Part shown: piece after piece, positions 7,736 through 16,529 of the stretch
Layout: each line of letters begins with the position of its first letter
How positions within the stretch are numbered: position 1 is the first letter of the stretch
DNA from: Salinisphaera shabanensis E1L3A
Lineage (GTDB): Bacteria; Pseudomonadota; Gammaproteobacteria; Nevskiales; Salinisphaeraceae
NCBI RefSeq assembly: GCF_000215955.2
Contig: NZ_AFNV02000004.1
Span: 1-64,000 of the forward strand
Reading direction: 5' to 3'
Length of the DNA: 64,000 nucleotides
The notes under the pieces: generated by a model
Database searches by the model: none
What the model saw: only the letters and a program-made list of their open reading frames with translations
Told to the model about the DNA's origin: nothing
Program-made: the position numbers and the translations under genes

Positions 7736-9625
7736 TTATAACGGGCCGGGTTGTTCGGTCGGCCGGTCGACCACGCGCTGACAGGCAGCTGACCGCGACT
7801 CGGGGTGGGCGAGTAGAAAGCCCTGACTGTACTCGCAGCCAAACGAACGTATCCACTCGTGCTGGACACGTGTTTCCACGCCTTCGGCTACCACATCCAG
7901 ATCTTGTCCATGCGCGAGATCGACGATGCCACGCACCAGTTCGCGGGCAACTGCATCGTGCTCCAGCCGCTGAATGACGCTCTTATCGAGCTTGACGATC
8001 GAGAGCGGCAGCCGGGTGAGATAGGCGATCGACGAGTAGCCGGTGCCGAAGTCGTCCATCGCGATACGAATACCCAGCGTATTCAGCCGCTTCATGGTTC
8101 GGGCGGCAACTTCGAAATCCGCGATCAGGCTGCGTTCGGTGAGTTCGAAAACCAGTCGATGGCCGTCGACGCCATGTTTTTCCAGTACCGCTGCAACGCA
8201 ATCGTAGAAATCGCTTTCATAGAATTCGCGGCCGGGAATGTTGACTGCGACATAAGGAATGGGCGCCTGTACCCCATCCGTTTGCCATTGCGCGATCTGG
8301 GATGCGGCCGTGTCGAGCGCATACTCGACGATCGCGCGGCTGAGATTGTGCTCGGCTTCTGCCACGGGGATGAATTCGTCCGGATAGATATCGCCCAGTT
8401 CGGGATCGCGCCACCGGGCGAGCAACTCGAAACCGGCCAGCACGTCGCCACGGTTGCTGAACAACGGCTGCCAATGAAAATCGATGCCGCCCTCTTGCAA
8501 CGCGGTTTCGAAAAGCCGGCGGATATGACGATCACGCAGCAACTGGCGGTTGATCGTTTCCGAAAACAGGACCACCCCGCGGCTGATATCGGCGCGCCGA
8601 TGCGCCTGGCGCGCGCGTGCAACCAGTTCTGCGGCATGGCGGCCGTGGTCGCCATACACGGCAAGCCCACCGACAACGCGCAACGCCACCTGTGCCGCGC
8701 CGGCACTCACGGCGCGGTTGGCATGATCCACCTGGCGCTCGCAGTCGGCCCGCATGGTTTCCATATCTTCGGTATCGGGTACCGCGCCGACGAATTCCGT
8801 ATCCGAAAGGCGGGTGATATAGCAGAAGTCCGCGGCGCCGGCCTGGAGCTCGGCCAGCCAGGTCGCGACCGTTTCGCGTGTGACCTGTTCGCCGTAGGTC
8901 TGTTCATAGTGGGCGAGATTGACGATATCCAGATGTAGTACGGCACTGCCCTGGCCGTTACGCGCTCGCGACATCAGCACATCGTCCAGACGTTCGAGCG
9001 CGATCGTGCGCGTGGCCACGGGTAACGACGGATCGCGGTCCATGAGCCGGGCGACGTGCTGATCGTGTGCTGCAATACGCCGGTCGAGATCGAATTCATG
9101 TTCGATCCAATCCGCCAGTTCCTTGAGCAGCACATGGTCGCGCTCACCGAACGAGCGCTTCTTGAAACCAGCCACACAGATCGTGCCGACCGGCTTGCCA
9201 TTGGGGCCATGCAACGGCATGCCGGCATAGCTACGCAGATACGGCGCCTCGACCACGTTGGGCAGGTGTGCAAACCGCTGATCGCGACTCGCGTCTTCTA
9301 CGAACAGCGCCTCGTCATGGCGAATCGTGTGATCGCATACGGACGCACTGCGTGCCGATTCCTCGAGTTCGACACCGCAGGTGGACTTGAACCACTGACG
9401 GTCGCCTTCCATCAACGACATCAACGCGACGGGCATTCCGAACAGCTCGGTAGCGAGCCGCGTGATGCGGTCAAAACGTTCCTCGGGACGCGTATTGAGC
9501 AGGCCAAGTTCAAGCAGATCGGACAGGCGGTTGTACTCGCGCCGGTCGGTCTCGACGGACGCGGGCGCGCGGTCGTGCGTCGCGGCCTGCCGCGACGGGC
9601 CATCGCCGGTCGTTTCGCTTGTCAC
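7736..9625 (-). CDS. GAF-GGDEF-EAL protein, probable cyclic-di-GMP phosphodiesterase
   Basis: A 629-residue soluble signalling protein. Residues 40-190 form a GAF sensor domain (LATELFGMPVALMSLMEGD). Residues 205-365 are GGDEF-like, but the catalytic loop reads LSDTEFVG at 273-280 instead of GGDEF, so cyclase activity is unlikely. Residues 372-620 are an EAL domain that retains its metal and catalytic residues: the Glu of FELLARW (Glu400), FELTERS, MDDFGTGYSS, the Lys of IVKLDKS and VAEGVET. It should therefore hydrolyse cyclic di-GMP, perhaps under GAF control. No membrane segment is visible. Confidence 0.92.
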   Translation of the reverse strand: MTSETTGDGPSRQAATHDRAPASVETDRREYNRLSDLLELGLLNTRPEERFDRITRLATELFGMPVALMSLMEGDRQWFKSTCGVELEESARSASVCDHTIRHDEALFVEDASRDQRFAHLPNVVEAPYLRSYAGMPLHGPNGKPVGTICVAGFKKRSFGERDHVLLKELADWIEHEFDLDRRIAAHDQHVARLMDRDPSLPVATRTIALERLDDVLMSRARNGQGSAVLHLDIVNLAHYEQTYGEQVTRETVATWLAELQAGAADFCYITRLSDTEFVGAVPDTEDMETMRADCERQVDHANRAVSAGAAQVALRVVGGLAVYGDHGRHAAELVARARQAHRRADISRGVVLFSETINRQLLRDRHIRRLFETALQEGGIDFHWQPLFSNRGDVLAGFELLARWRDPELGDIYPDEFIPVAEAEHNLSRAIVEYALDTAASQIAQWQTDGVQAPIPYVAVNIPGREFYESDFYDCVAAVLEKHGVDGHRLVFELTERSLIADFEVAARTMKRLNTLGIRIAMDDFGTGYSSIAYLTRLPLSIVKLDKSVIQRLEHDAVARELVRGIVDLAHGQDLDVVAEGVETRVQHEWIRSFGCEYSQGFLLAHPESRSAACQRVVDRPTEQPGPL

Positions 9626-9881
9626 GGTGCCCGTCCTCTCGCTGACGCCTCACTAGATGCGCATATCCCGAGGGTTATCGCTCGGCCGGCGATTTTTTTC
9701 AAGCGCATCGTGGCGTACGCAGCTGGCAGGCCGCGCCATCCGACACCGTCCACAACGGGTGTTACGTGCCGCGCCGCGACCTCGTCGACCAAGTCGCGGC
9801 ACACCGGCGCTGCACCGCGCCTGGATACACGCATCCGGGCAGCCCCGGCCGAACGATGTGATGCCCGCGCCATGATTTCGG

Positions 9882-10757
9882 TCAGCCCTTCGATTCGAGC
9901 TTGTCCTGGGTGCGGTGCTCGAAATCGCTGGCATCGTGTCGTTCGCGCAGCTGTTCGTGCGGCTCGCCCCAGACCCGGTTGACCATGCGTCCACGCCGAA
10001 CCGCGGGGCGTGCATCGATTTCCTTGGCCCAACGTTGAACGTGCTCGTATTCCTGAACCTGGAGGAACTCACCGGCGTCGTAAAGACGGCCGAGCGCGAG
10101 TGCGCCGTACCAGGGCCAGGTCGCAATATCGGCAATGCTGTATTCGCCGCCCGCCAGATACTGGGATTCAGCCAGGCGCCGGTCGAGCACGTGGAGCTGG
10201 CGTTTGACCTCCATGGTGAATCGGTCGATCGGGTACTGCATCTTCTCCGGCGCATAGGCATAGAAGTGACCGAATCCGCCGCCCAGATACGGCGCACTGC
10301 CCATCTGCCAGAACAGCCAGTTCATCGCCTCGGTACGCGTGGCGGGGTCACTGGGCAGAAACTCACCGAACTTCTCGGCCAGATACACCAGGATGGAGCC
10401 CGACTCGAACACCCGTGTGGGCGTGGACGTGCCGTAGTCGACCATCACCGGGATCTTGGAGTTCGGGTTGATGGCGACATAGCCACTGGAAAACTGTTCG
10501 CCTTCGCCGATGTTGATCGGCCAGGCATCGTACTCCGCGCCCGCGTGGCCAAGCTCGAGCAACTCTTCGAACATCACCGTGGCTTTTACGCCGTTGGGCG
10601 TGGCCAGCGAATAGAGCTGGAAATCGTGCTTGCCGACCGACAGCTCGGCCTCATGGGTGGGCCCGGCAACGGGTCGATTGATATTGGCGAACTTGCCGCC
10701 GCTGCCCTGCTCCCAGGTCCAGACTTTCGGCGGTGTGTAATTATCGTTGTCGCTCAT
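9882..10757 (-). CDS. yghU: Glutathione-dependent disulfide-bond oxidoreductase (YghU-like GST)
   Basis: A 291-residue glutathione transferase superfamily protein of the Nu class, of which E. coli YghU is the type. These cytosolic enzymes bind glutathione and have disulfide-bond reductase and peroxidase activity. Visible are the class-specific N-terminal extension (YTPPKVWTW), a thioredoxin-like domain with NSKIPVMVDYG and FESGSILVYLAEKFG, and the helical domain with LGGGFGHFYAYAPEK. Length fits the family. It is divergent from a LysR regulator, which may control it. Confidence 0.92.
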   Translation of the reverse strand: MSDNDNYTPPKVWTWEQGSGGKFANINRPVAGPTHEAELSVGKHDFQLYSLATPNGVKATVMFEELLELGHAGAEYDAWPINIGEGEQFSSGYVAINPNSKIPVMVDYGTSTPTRVFESGSILVYLAEKFGEFLPSDPATRTEAMNWLFWQMGSAPYLGGGFGHFYAYAPEKMQYPIDRFTMEVKRQLHVLDRRLAESQYLAGGEYSIADIATWPWYGALALGRLYDAGEFLQVQEYEHVQRWAKEIDARPAVRRGRMVNRVWGEPHEQLRERHDASDFEHRTQDKLESKG

Positions 10758-11082
10758 TGGCTGCGCGCTTTTAAAAATGGTGTAAGTACGATTATCGGGC
10801 GGCTAGGCCTTCGCGTCGAATCCAGCGCTAGCCAAACTGCGCACACCGCTCGCAAAGCAACCGTCCAGAACGCGAAGACTCGCCACCGCGATCGAACCCG
10901 ATTCATCACGCAATTCAGAATAAACGGGCTCACGCAAGCCGGCGCCAACATGGAAAACGAGTGCCAAACCGCGCGTGGTGCGAAAACACAGCGCGTTACC
11001 GTAATACGGCTATCCAAAACAGGCACAACACAAGATTAAAAAGCCATGAAGCGAACTCAGCGACCGTCGAGGTTGATCCGCA
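10758..11082. other. Divergent intergenic region yghU / LysR regulator
   Basis: This 325-bp region separates the yghU-like gene from the divergent LysR gene and presumably carries both promoters and the LysR binding sites. I saw no clear coding sequence, no strong palindrome and no terminator. The AT-rich part nearest yghU (10769-10798) is the likeliest promoter of that gene. Confidence 0.5.
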
Positions 11083-11952
11083 ATGCGTATTCCTAAGACC
11101 ACACTGGAACAATGGCGCGTACTTCAGGCCCTCGTCGAATACGGCGGCTTTGCGCAGGCGGCTGAACGCCTCAATCGCAGCCAGTCGGCAGTGAGCTATG
11201 CCGTGGCCCGCTTACAGGAGCGCGCCGGTATCGATCTGCTCGTGATCGACGGGCGCAAAGCGCAACTCACCGATGCCGGACGTAGCCTGCTGGCCGAAGC
11301 CGTGCCACTGGTCGACGAGCTACTGCGCATCGAACAACGCGCGCAGGCCTTGACCGAGACCCAGGCGAACGTGCGCCTGCATGTGGACAGCATCTATCCA
11401 CGGACCAAATTGTTTGCCGCGCTGCGCGCCTTCAGCGCCGCTTACCCACAGGTAGAGATCGATCTACGCGAAGCGACACGGCTGGCTGCATACACCGAGC
11501 CCGGTTTCGATCTGGCCATTGTGGCGTGGACGCCCGCCCGGGCCGATCAGCACCATCTGCTGGATGTCGACATGCTGGCCCTGGCCTGTCCGGCGCATGC
11601 GCTGAACGGCCGAAGTGGCCGCACCCTGTCGGCGTCGACCCTGGCCGGGCATCGCTGTGTGTCGATCATCGGCGAAGGCGCATCGGCCAACGCGGCCACG
11701 CTGGCGCCCACCAACGGCCGCGTCTGGCAGGTGAACACCCTCGAAGCCGCCGTCGAAGCCGTGGCGAGCGGCCTGTGCTGGGGCTGGTTGCCCGCGCATC
11801 TGGCCGCGCCCTATCTCGACGACGGACGCTTAGTGCCGCTGGCCTTGTCCGGCCCCATCCGACGGCCGATACCACTGGCGCTTTGCTATGCCGACGAGGC
11901 CGAAGCGGGCACTGCGACCCACGCACTCGCACAACTGTTACGCGACGCCTAG
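11083..11952 (+). CDS. LysR-family transcriptional regulator
   Basis: A 289-residue LysR-type regulator. The N-terminal winged helix-turn-helix is clear (LEQWRVLQALVEYGGFAQAAERLNRSQ split over residues 7-33, then SAVSYAVARLQERAG), followed by a periplasmic-binding-protein-like effector domain to residue 285. Such proteins usually act on the divergent neighbour and on their own promoter, so yghU is the likely target; padC, which converges on this gene from the other side, is a second candidate because LysR proteins commonly control it. Effector unknown. Confidence 0.9.
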   Translation: MRIPKTTLEQWRVLQALVEYGGFAQAAERLNRSQSAVSYAVARLQERAGIDLLVIDGRKAQLTDAGRSLLAEAVPLVDELLRIEQRAQALTETQANVRLHVDSIYPRTKLFAALRAFSAAYPQVEIDLREATRLAAYTEPGFDLAIVAWTPARADQHHLLDVDMLALACPAHALNGRSGRTLSASTLAGHRCVSIIGEGASANAATLAPTNGRVWQVNTLEAAVEAVASGLCWGWLPAHLAAPYLDDGRLVPLALSGPIRRPIPLALCYADEAEAGTATHALAQLLRDA

Positions 11953-11961
11953 GGCACAGCT

Positions 11962-12486
11962 CTAGTTACGACGGTCGGCGTAGCCTGCGGGCAATTGATC
12001 CGGGGCCTCGGCAACCACGCTTTCGTCATCGACCGCGCAGCGTTCCAGAAAAGTGACCGTGGCGAACTCGTCGATAACCAGAGTCGGATACGTCGGGCCG
12101 GCGTCGCGATAGGCCAGCATCGTGTCCAGATGGTCGTTCTGATAGCAGACTGTTTTTTCTGGCGCATCGGCAACCCAGCGCGGGAAGAAGATCACCCCGT
12201 GAAGATGCCGTTCGGCGAAATTCACCGCCACGCTGACCGACGTGCCGGTCGGCTCGTTCCACGACACCTTGCAGACGTCGTCGGACAAACGCGCGAGATG
12301 CACTGCCTGATCGCGCACCCAACGGCCACCGACCATGCCGCTATGAATACGGTAGTCGATCGTGCGGGCATTCTTGATATACATCTCGTACTGCCAGCCG
12401 TTGTCGTAGGTGTAGATGAAGTGGCGGCCGACGAACGCTGTGAGCGTATCCGGTTGGGTGGATTCGAAAGACTCTTCGGTAATCAT
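11962..12486 (-). CDS. padC: Phenolic acid decarboxylase
   Basis: A 174-residue non-oxidative, cofactor-free decarboxylase that turns p-coumaric, ferulic or caffeic acid into the vinyl phenol, a detoxification step. It matches the PadC/PDC family along its length: FIYTYDNGWQYEMYIKN, the TIDYRIHSGMVGGRWVRDQ block, VSWNEPTGTSVSV and CYQNDHLDTM. I chose the ATG at 12486, which starts a normal-length protein; an in-frame TTG nine codons upstream is the alternative. The chosen start codon lies in one arm of a perfect inverted repeat, which may affect expression. Confidence 0.93.
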   Translation of the reverse strand: MITEESFESTQPDTLTAFVGRHFIYTYDNGWQYEMYIKNARTIDYRIHSGMVGGRWVRDQAVHLARLSDDVCKVSWNEPTGTSVSVAVNFAERHLHGVIFFPRWVADAPEKTVCYQNDHLDTMLAYRDAGPTYPTLVIDEFATVTFLERCAVDDESVVAEAPDQLPAGYADRRN

Positions 12487-12524
12487 GGGGCTGTGCCGTT
12501 GTTGAGAAATCAAACCCCATGATT
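12481..12524 (-). promoter_or_regulatory. Inverted repeat enclosing the padC start codon
   Basis: On the minus strand the arms AATCATGGGG (12524-12515) and CCCCATGATT (12490-12481) are perfect inverted complements separated by 24 nt. The padC ATG is inside the second arm. In RNA the hairpin would pair the start codon; in DNA it could be an operator. No Shine-Dalgarno sequence is visible between the arms in front of this ATG. Confidence 0.5.
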
Positions 12525-12588
12525 GATCGACTTATCGTATATAAAAAGCGCGAATTCTGCGGTTATTCGATCGAAAAATTCGATACTT

Positions 12589-13830
12589 CTACTTGTTACG
12601 GTTCAAGCGGCGAATGACCCGCCCGACACTCAAGCCCTGGACCACAATCGAAAACAGCACCACGCAGTAGGTGATGGTCAGGATCGTATCGCGCGCTTCG
12701 CCCTGCGGCAGAGCAAGGGCTAGCGCCACAGAAATCCCGCCGCGCAGACCTGCCCAGGTCAGCAGCGCGCTGGCGTTGTCGCCCAGGCGATGCCAGGGCC
12801 GCACCAGGCGCAAAGCAACACTGACACACCCATAACGTGTGACCAGCACAAGCGGAATCGCCAGCACGCCGGCCATCAGATAGCGTCCGTCGAGGGTGAT
12901 ATGGATCATCTCCAGGCCGATCATGACGAACAGCACCGTATTGAGAATCTCGTCGACGATTTCCCAGAAAATATCCAGATGCTCGCGCGTGGTATCGCTC
13001 ATCGCGAACATGCGGCCATGATTGCCGATCAGCAGGCCGGCGATGACCATCGCAATCGGGCCCGAGGCATGCAGCGCCAGTGCCAGCTGATAGCCGCCCA
13101 GCACCACCGCAAGCGTAACCAGAATCTCGACCTGGTGATCATCCATCTGGCGCAGCATCGCGAAGGCCAGGCCGCCCAGCGCCAAGCCCAGCAACGCGCC
13201 ACCGGCGACTTCCTGGACGAACAACAGCGCGATCTCACCGGCACCGTCGACATGCCCGGCACCGGTCAGCCCCAGCAACGCCAGAAACACGACCACGGCC
13301 ACGCCATCGTTGAACAACGACTCGCCGGTGATATTGGTTTCGAGTTCCTGCGATACCCCGGCCTGTTTGAGCAGTGCCAGTACGGCGATCGGGTCGGTGG
13401 GCGTGATCAGCGCGCCGAACAGCAAGCAATACACGAACGGCAGCTCGAAGCCGAGAAACGGCACGAGCACATACGTTACGCAGCCAATTACCGCAGTCGA
13501 CAGGACCACGCCGACCGATGCCAGCACACCGATCGAAAAGCGATGCTTCCAGAGATCGCCCAGGTTCACCTGCAGCGCGCCCGCAAACAGCAGGAAGCTG
13601 AGCATGCCGTCCATCAACGCCTTGTTGAAGTCGATGGCCAGCCACCACGAGCCGGTTTGTTCTTTCACCGCCAGCACGCCGAACAAGTCGGCCGCCACGA
13701 GTGCCGCGGATACGATCAGGCTGAGCAGCATCACGCCAATCGTGGTGGGTAGCCCGACAACGCGATAATTGAAAAATGCCAGTAGCGCGGCGAGCGACAC
13801 CACGACAGCGCTGATTTGCAGCAAACCCAC
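12589..13830 (-). CDS. CPA1-family sodium/proton antiporter (NhaP type)
   Basis: A 413-residue integral membrane cation:proton antiporter with about 12 hydrophobic helices. The signature core is present: GALITPTDPIAVLALLK near residue 137 and ITGESLFNDGVAVVVF near residue 167, which contain the Asp and Asn-Asp ion-binding residues of the CPA1 group. There is no large cytosolic C-terminal domain; the protein ends soon after the last helix. It likely exports Na+ or K+ in exchange for protons, useful in saline surroundings. It follows the amidohydrolase gene by 42 bp on the same strand. Confidence 0.92.
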   Translation of the reverse strand: MGLLQISAVVVSLAALLAFFNYRVVGLPTTIGVMLLSLIVSAALVAADLFGVLAVKEQTGSWWLAIDFNKALMDGMLSFLLFAGALQVNLGDLWKHRFSIGVLASVGVVLSTAVIGCVTYVLVPFLGFELPFVYCLLFGALITPTDPIAVLALLKQAGVSQELETNITGESLFNDGVAVVVFLALLGLTGAGHVDGAGEIALLFVQEVAGGALLGLALGGLAFAMLRQMDDHQVEILVTLAVVLGGYQLALALHASGPIAMVIAGLLIGNHGRMFAMSDTTREHLDIFWEIVDEILNTVLFVMIGLEMIHITLDGRYLMAGVLAIPLVLVTRYGCVSVALRLVRPWHRLGDNASALLTWAGLRGGISVALALALPQGEARDTILTITYCVVLFSIVVQGLSVGRVIRRLNRNK

Positions 13831-13872
13831 GGCCTTACCTATGCGAAAAACGCTACAGAATAGCGCGTTGTG

Positions 13873-14934
13873 TCACTGTGCGGACACCGAATCGAGCCGA
13901 TAGACGCGTGCCGCGGTTTCGAAGAACAAGGCGTGCTTTTCGTCTTCCGAGCAGTCGCGCGCCAGGTGCTTGAACGTGTTCCAGAGCGTGGCGTAATCAC
14001 AGGTGAAGTGATCGACCGGGAAATTACTCTCAAACATGCAACGCGTTGCACCAAACGCTTCGATACAGGTTTCGATATACGGCGCCCAGGCACGGGCCAG
14101 CGCTTCGTGCGAATCCGGTCGATTGGCATAGGACCATTCGAAACCGGCAAACGGCATCCCCAGGCCGCCGAGTTTGACGACCACGTTATCGCAGGCCGCC
14201 AGCGCCTGAATCTGCGCGCGCCATTCATCGAACCGGGCATCGCGCTGGCCAGCGTATACCCCGATGCCGACCGGGCCGCCGACATGATCGAGCACGATCG
14301 TCGTTTCCGGGAACGTCTGCGCTAAATCCACGAGATCCAACAACTGCGGTTCCAGCAGCCAGGCATCGAAGCTCAGCCCGCGCGGGGCGAGTTCGGCAAA
14401 ACCCTTGCGAAAATCCGGGTCGCGCAGCAAATGTGCCGGCGTACCGCGGGTGGAGAGCGGCCCCAGAACGTTCTCATCCGCATCATAGGCCGCGCTATGA
14501 CGAATACCGCGAAAACGGCCCTGCCCGGCTGAAATATGCGCCTCCAGCACCTCGGCCACGTCCGCGCCGAGGCGCAGATCGGCATGCCCGACAATGCCGG
14601 TACAGGCGCGCGTATCGCCATACACGCCGCTGGCTGCCACCGCCGCCACGCCACTGACGAACTCGGTTTCGCCCACGCTGCGCAGGGCTTTCGGCCCGTC
14701 GGCGCGATACATCGCCCGGCATTCAATGAATACGGTGCCGCGGACATTGTGGCCGATGTCGGTATCGGCCAGCAGTTCATCGAGCATGTAGCGCGAGCGC
14801 TCGCGTAGCATTTGGCTAAAGCCGTGCTCGGCAAACGGCATGTCGCGCAGGTCCAGCCGCGAGCGATCCCATAAGTGATGATGCGGGTCGATGATCGGAC
14901 GGCTGGGTTCAAGTATTTTGTGAGTCGCGGCCAT
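13873..14934 (-). CDS. Amidohydrolase 2 family protein (metal-dependent TIM-barrel hydrolase)
   Basis: A 353-residue cytosolic protein of the amidohydrolase-2 group (COG3618-like, related to 2-pyrone-4,6-dicarboxylate lactonase). The metal-binding HxH is in IDPHHHLWD near residue 15; later conserved stretches are IVLDHVGGP near residue 212, VVKLGGLGMP near residue 255 and MFESNFPVD near residue 301, where the Asp is catalytic. The substrate is probably a lactone or similar ring ester, but this is not determined. A 14-bp palindrome lies upstream in the space shared with the divergent MFS gene. Confidence 0.88.
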   Translation of the reverse strand: MAATHKILEPSRPIIDPHHHLWDRSRLDLRDMPFAEHGFSQMLRERSRYMLDELLADTDIGHNVRGTVFIECRAMYRADGPKALRSVGETEFVSGVAAVAASGVYGDTRACTGIVGHADLRLGADVAEVLEAHISAGQGRFRGIRHSAAYDADENVLGPLSTRGTPAHLLRDPDFRKGFAELAPRGLSFDAWLLEPQLLDLVDLAQTFPETTIVLDHVGGPVGIGVYAGQRDARFDEWRAQIQALAACDNVVVKLGGLGMPFAGFEWSYANRPDSHEALARAWAPYIETCIEAFGATRCMFESNFPVDHFTCDYATLWNTFKHLARDCSEDEKHALFFETAARVYRLDSVSAQ

Positions 14935-14991
14935 GGGATCTCCTTCAAGCGCACGCGTTTCGGATCATTATTGTCGAACGCAACTTATCAT

Positions 14992-15005
14992 CGAACGATC
15001 GTTCG
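14992..15005. promoter_or_regulatory. Perfect palindrome, candidate repressor operator
   Basis: CGAACGATCGTTCG is a perfect 14-bp palindrome in the 154-bp gap between the amidohydrolase and the divergent MFS gene. The form resembles operators of TetR-type repressors. No TetR gene is in the window, so the regulator would be encoded elsewhere. Confidence 0.45.
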
Positions 15006-15088
15006 CCCGCGAAATGTCGTGCACGGTTATTTGATGTAGCAGCCATATTCTGGCCTTCTATGAGGCCTTGGCTTCTTCAGGCACCGAT

Positions 15089-16269
15089 ATGAGTGCTTAT
15101 CGAGACGGAATACGCCTGGGCGTAGCCGGCGCGGCCGCCGCAGCTGCGATCTATTTCCCGCAGCCGTTGGCCGCGCGTATCCAGACCACATTCGATGTGT
15201 CGGTGCTGTGGGCAGCGATGCCCATGACCTTCGCCTTTATCGTGCTCACCTCCGGGCCGGTGCTGTTCGGGCGATTCATCACCGTGGCACGTGCGATGCG
15301 GATCGTCATCGTCACCGAATTGTTACTGGCGGCGCTGTTCGCGGTGCATTCGACTCGGTGCCCTATTTCGCGTTGCGCGGCCTGCAAGTTTTGTTACTGC
15401 CGTTGCTGATTCCAGCCGTGATCACCGGCTCGTCGAATATCCAGGGTTCGGACAACCGCGCCCGCGATCTGGCGTTCTATACCGCGGGTACGATTGTGGG
15501 CGGCGTCGGCGGCCGGCTGATCGCGGTCGGCTCGGTCACCTTCGAACACTGGCAGATCGGCAGCCTGGCGATTACGGCGATGCTGCTGTTCTCGGCCTGG
15601 CTGCTGCGCGATCCACCCGAACTGGCCAGCGAAATACCGCGCCGGCCTGCCACGGCTGGCGATACGGCGACCGCCCCGGTCGAGCAAAAGAAAAGCTGGT
15701 GGTGTCAGGTGACCTTGTCCTACCCCGGTCTGGCGCTAGCCTTTGGCGTATTGACCACGGTACTCACCTGTCTGCCTTTCGAAATCGGTTACAAGCGCGG
15801 CGGCGCATTGATGCTGGCCATCGTCTACGGCGGTTATGCGGTCGGCATTGCCACATCGCTGGGCGCGCCGGCGATCACGCGTATCAGCCGCGGCTTGCCT
15901 AATGCCACGCTGGTCGCTGCCATCCTGTTTGTCATCGGTCTGTGCGGCGTGATCCAGGGCTCGTTCCTGGCGCTGGTGATCGGCGTGGTGCTGCTATGCG
16001 GCAGCATGGTGTTCCAGCAGGCCACGCAGATCGTTCTGCTCAACGATTACTTCGCCCGTTCGCAGTCCGGCACGGTCAGCGCGTTGTTCGTAGCCGCAGT
16101 ATTCGCCGGCGGCACAGTGGGCTCGAGCGTGATGGTATCGCTGTATGAATGGGCCGGCTGGGGCGTCGTGATGGGTATTTGCCTGGTGTTTGCCGTGGTC
16201 GCGGGCTACTGCGTCTATGTCGCGGCAAGGCGTCAAGCGCAGGCTGCGCGCATGCCAGCTACCCAATAA
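15089..16269 (+). pseudogene. MFS transporter, frameshifted
   Basis: Two overlapping frames together encode one major facilitator superfamily transporter of about 394 residues with roughly 12 membrane helices. The first frame runs from the ATG at 15089 (MSAYRDG) through three helices to LLLAALFAV, then goes out of frame and stops at 15409. The second frame picks up at 15349 with FDSVPYFALRGLQVLLLPLL and continues to 16269. The switch lies between 15344 and 15349 and fits the loss of one base (or gain of two). The rest of the sequence is undamaged, so the lesion is recent or a sequencing error. Substrate unknown; the divergent amidohydrolase suggests a linked catabolic role. Confidence 0.8.
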
Positions 16270-16529
16270 GCCTGGCATGTGGGCAATGCATACGAGGCAT
16301 ACGAATGTGCGCCAGCCGTGCTCGCTTTCGCTCATGCGCCAAACCGACTAAAGCACGCGCAGCTACTTTTTTATATCAGCCAACCATCCAGCAAGGAAAT
16401 CCGCTAAAGCGAAACGCATGCCGGCCGATAAGCGCAGTGAATAGGTAAGACCATGCGATCCTCGCAGCCCGCAATGCGATCGAATTTTTAAAGACTCATC
16501 GCCGAGCGGATGCGCTTAGGTATCGAACG

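Noticed and set aside
15340-15355. Programmed ribosomal frameshift in the MFS gene
   Set aside because: No slippery heptamer or downstream stimulatory structure is evident, and MFS genes are not known to use frameshifting; mutation or sequencing error is simpler.
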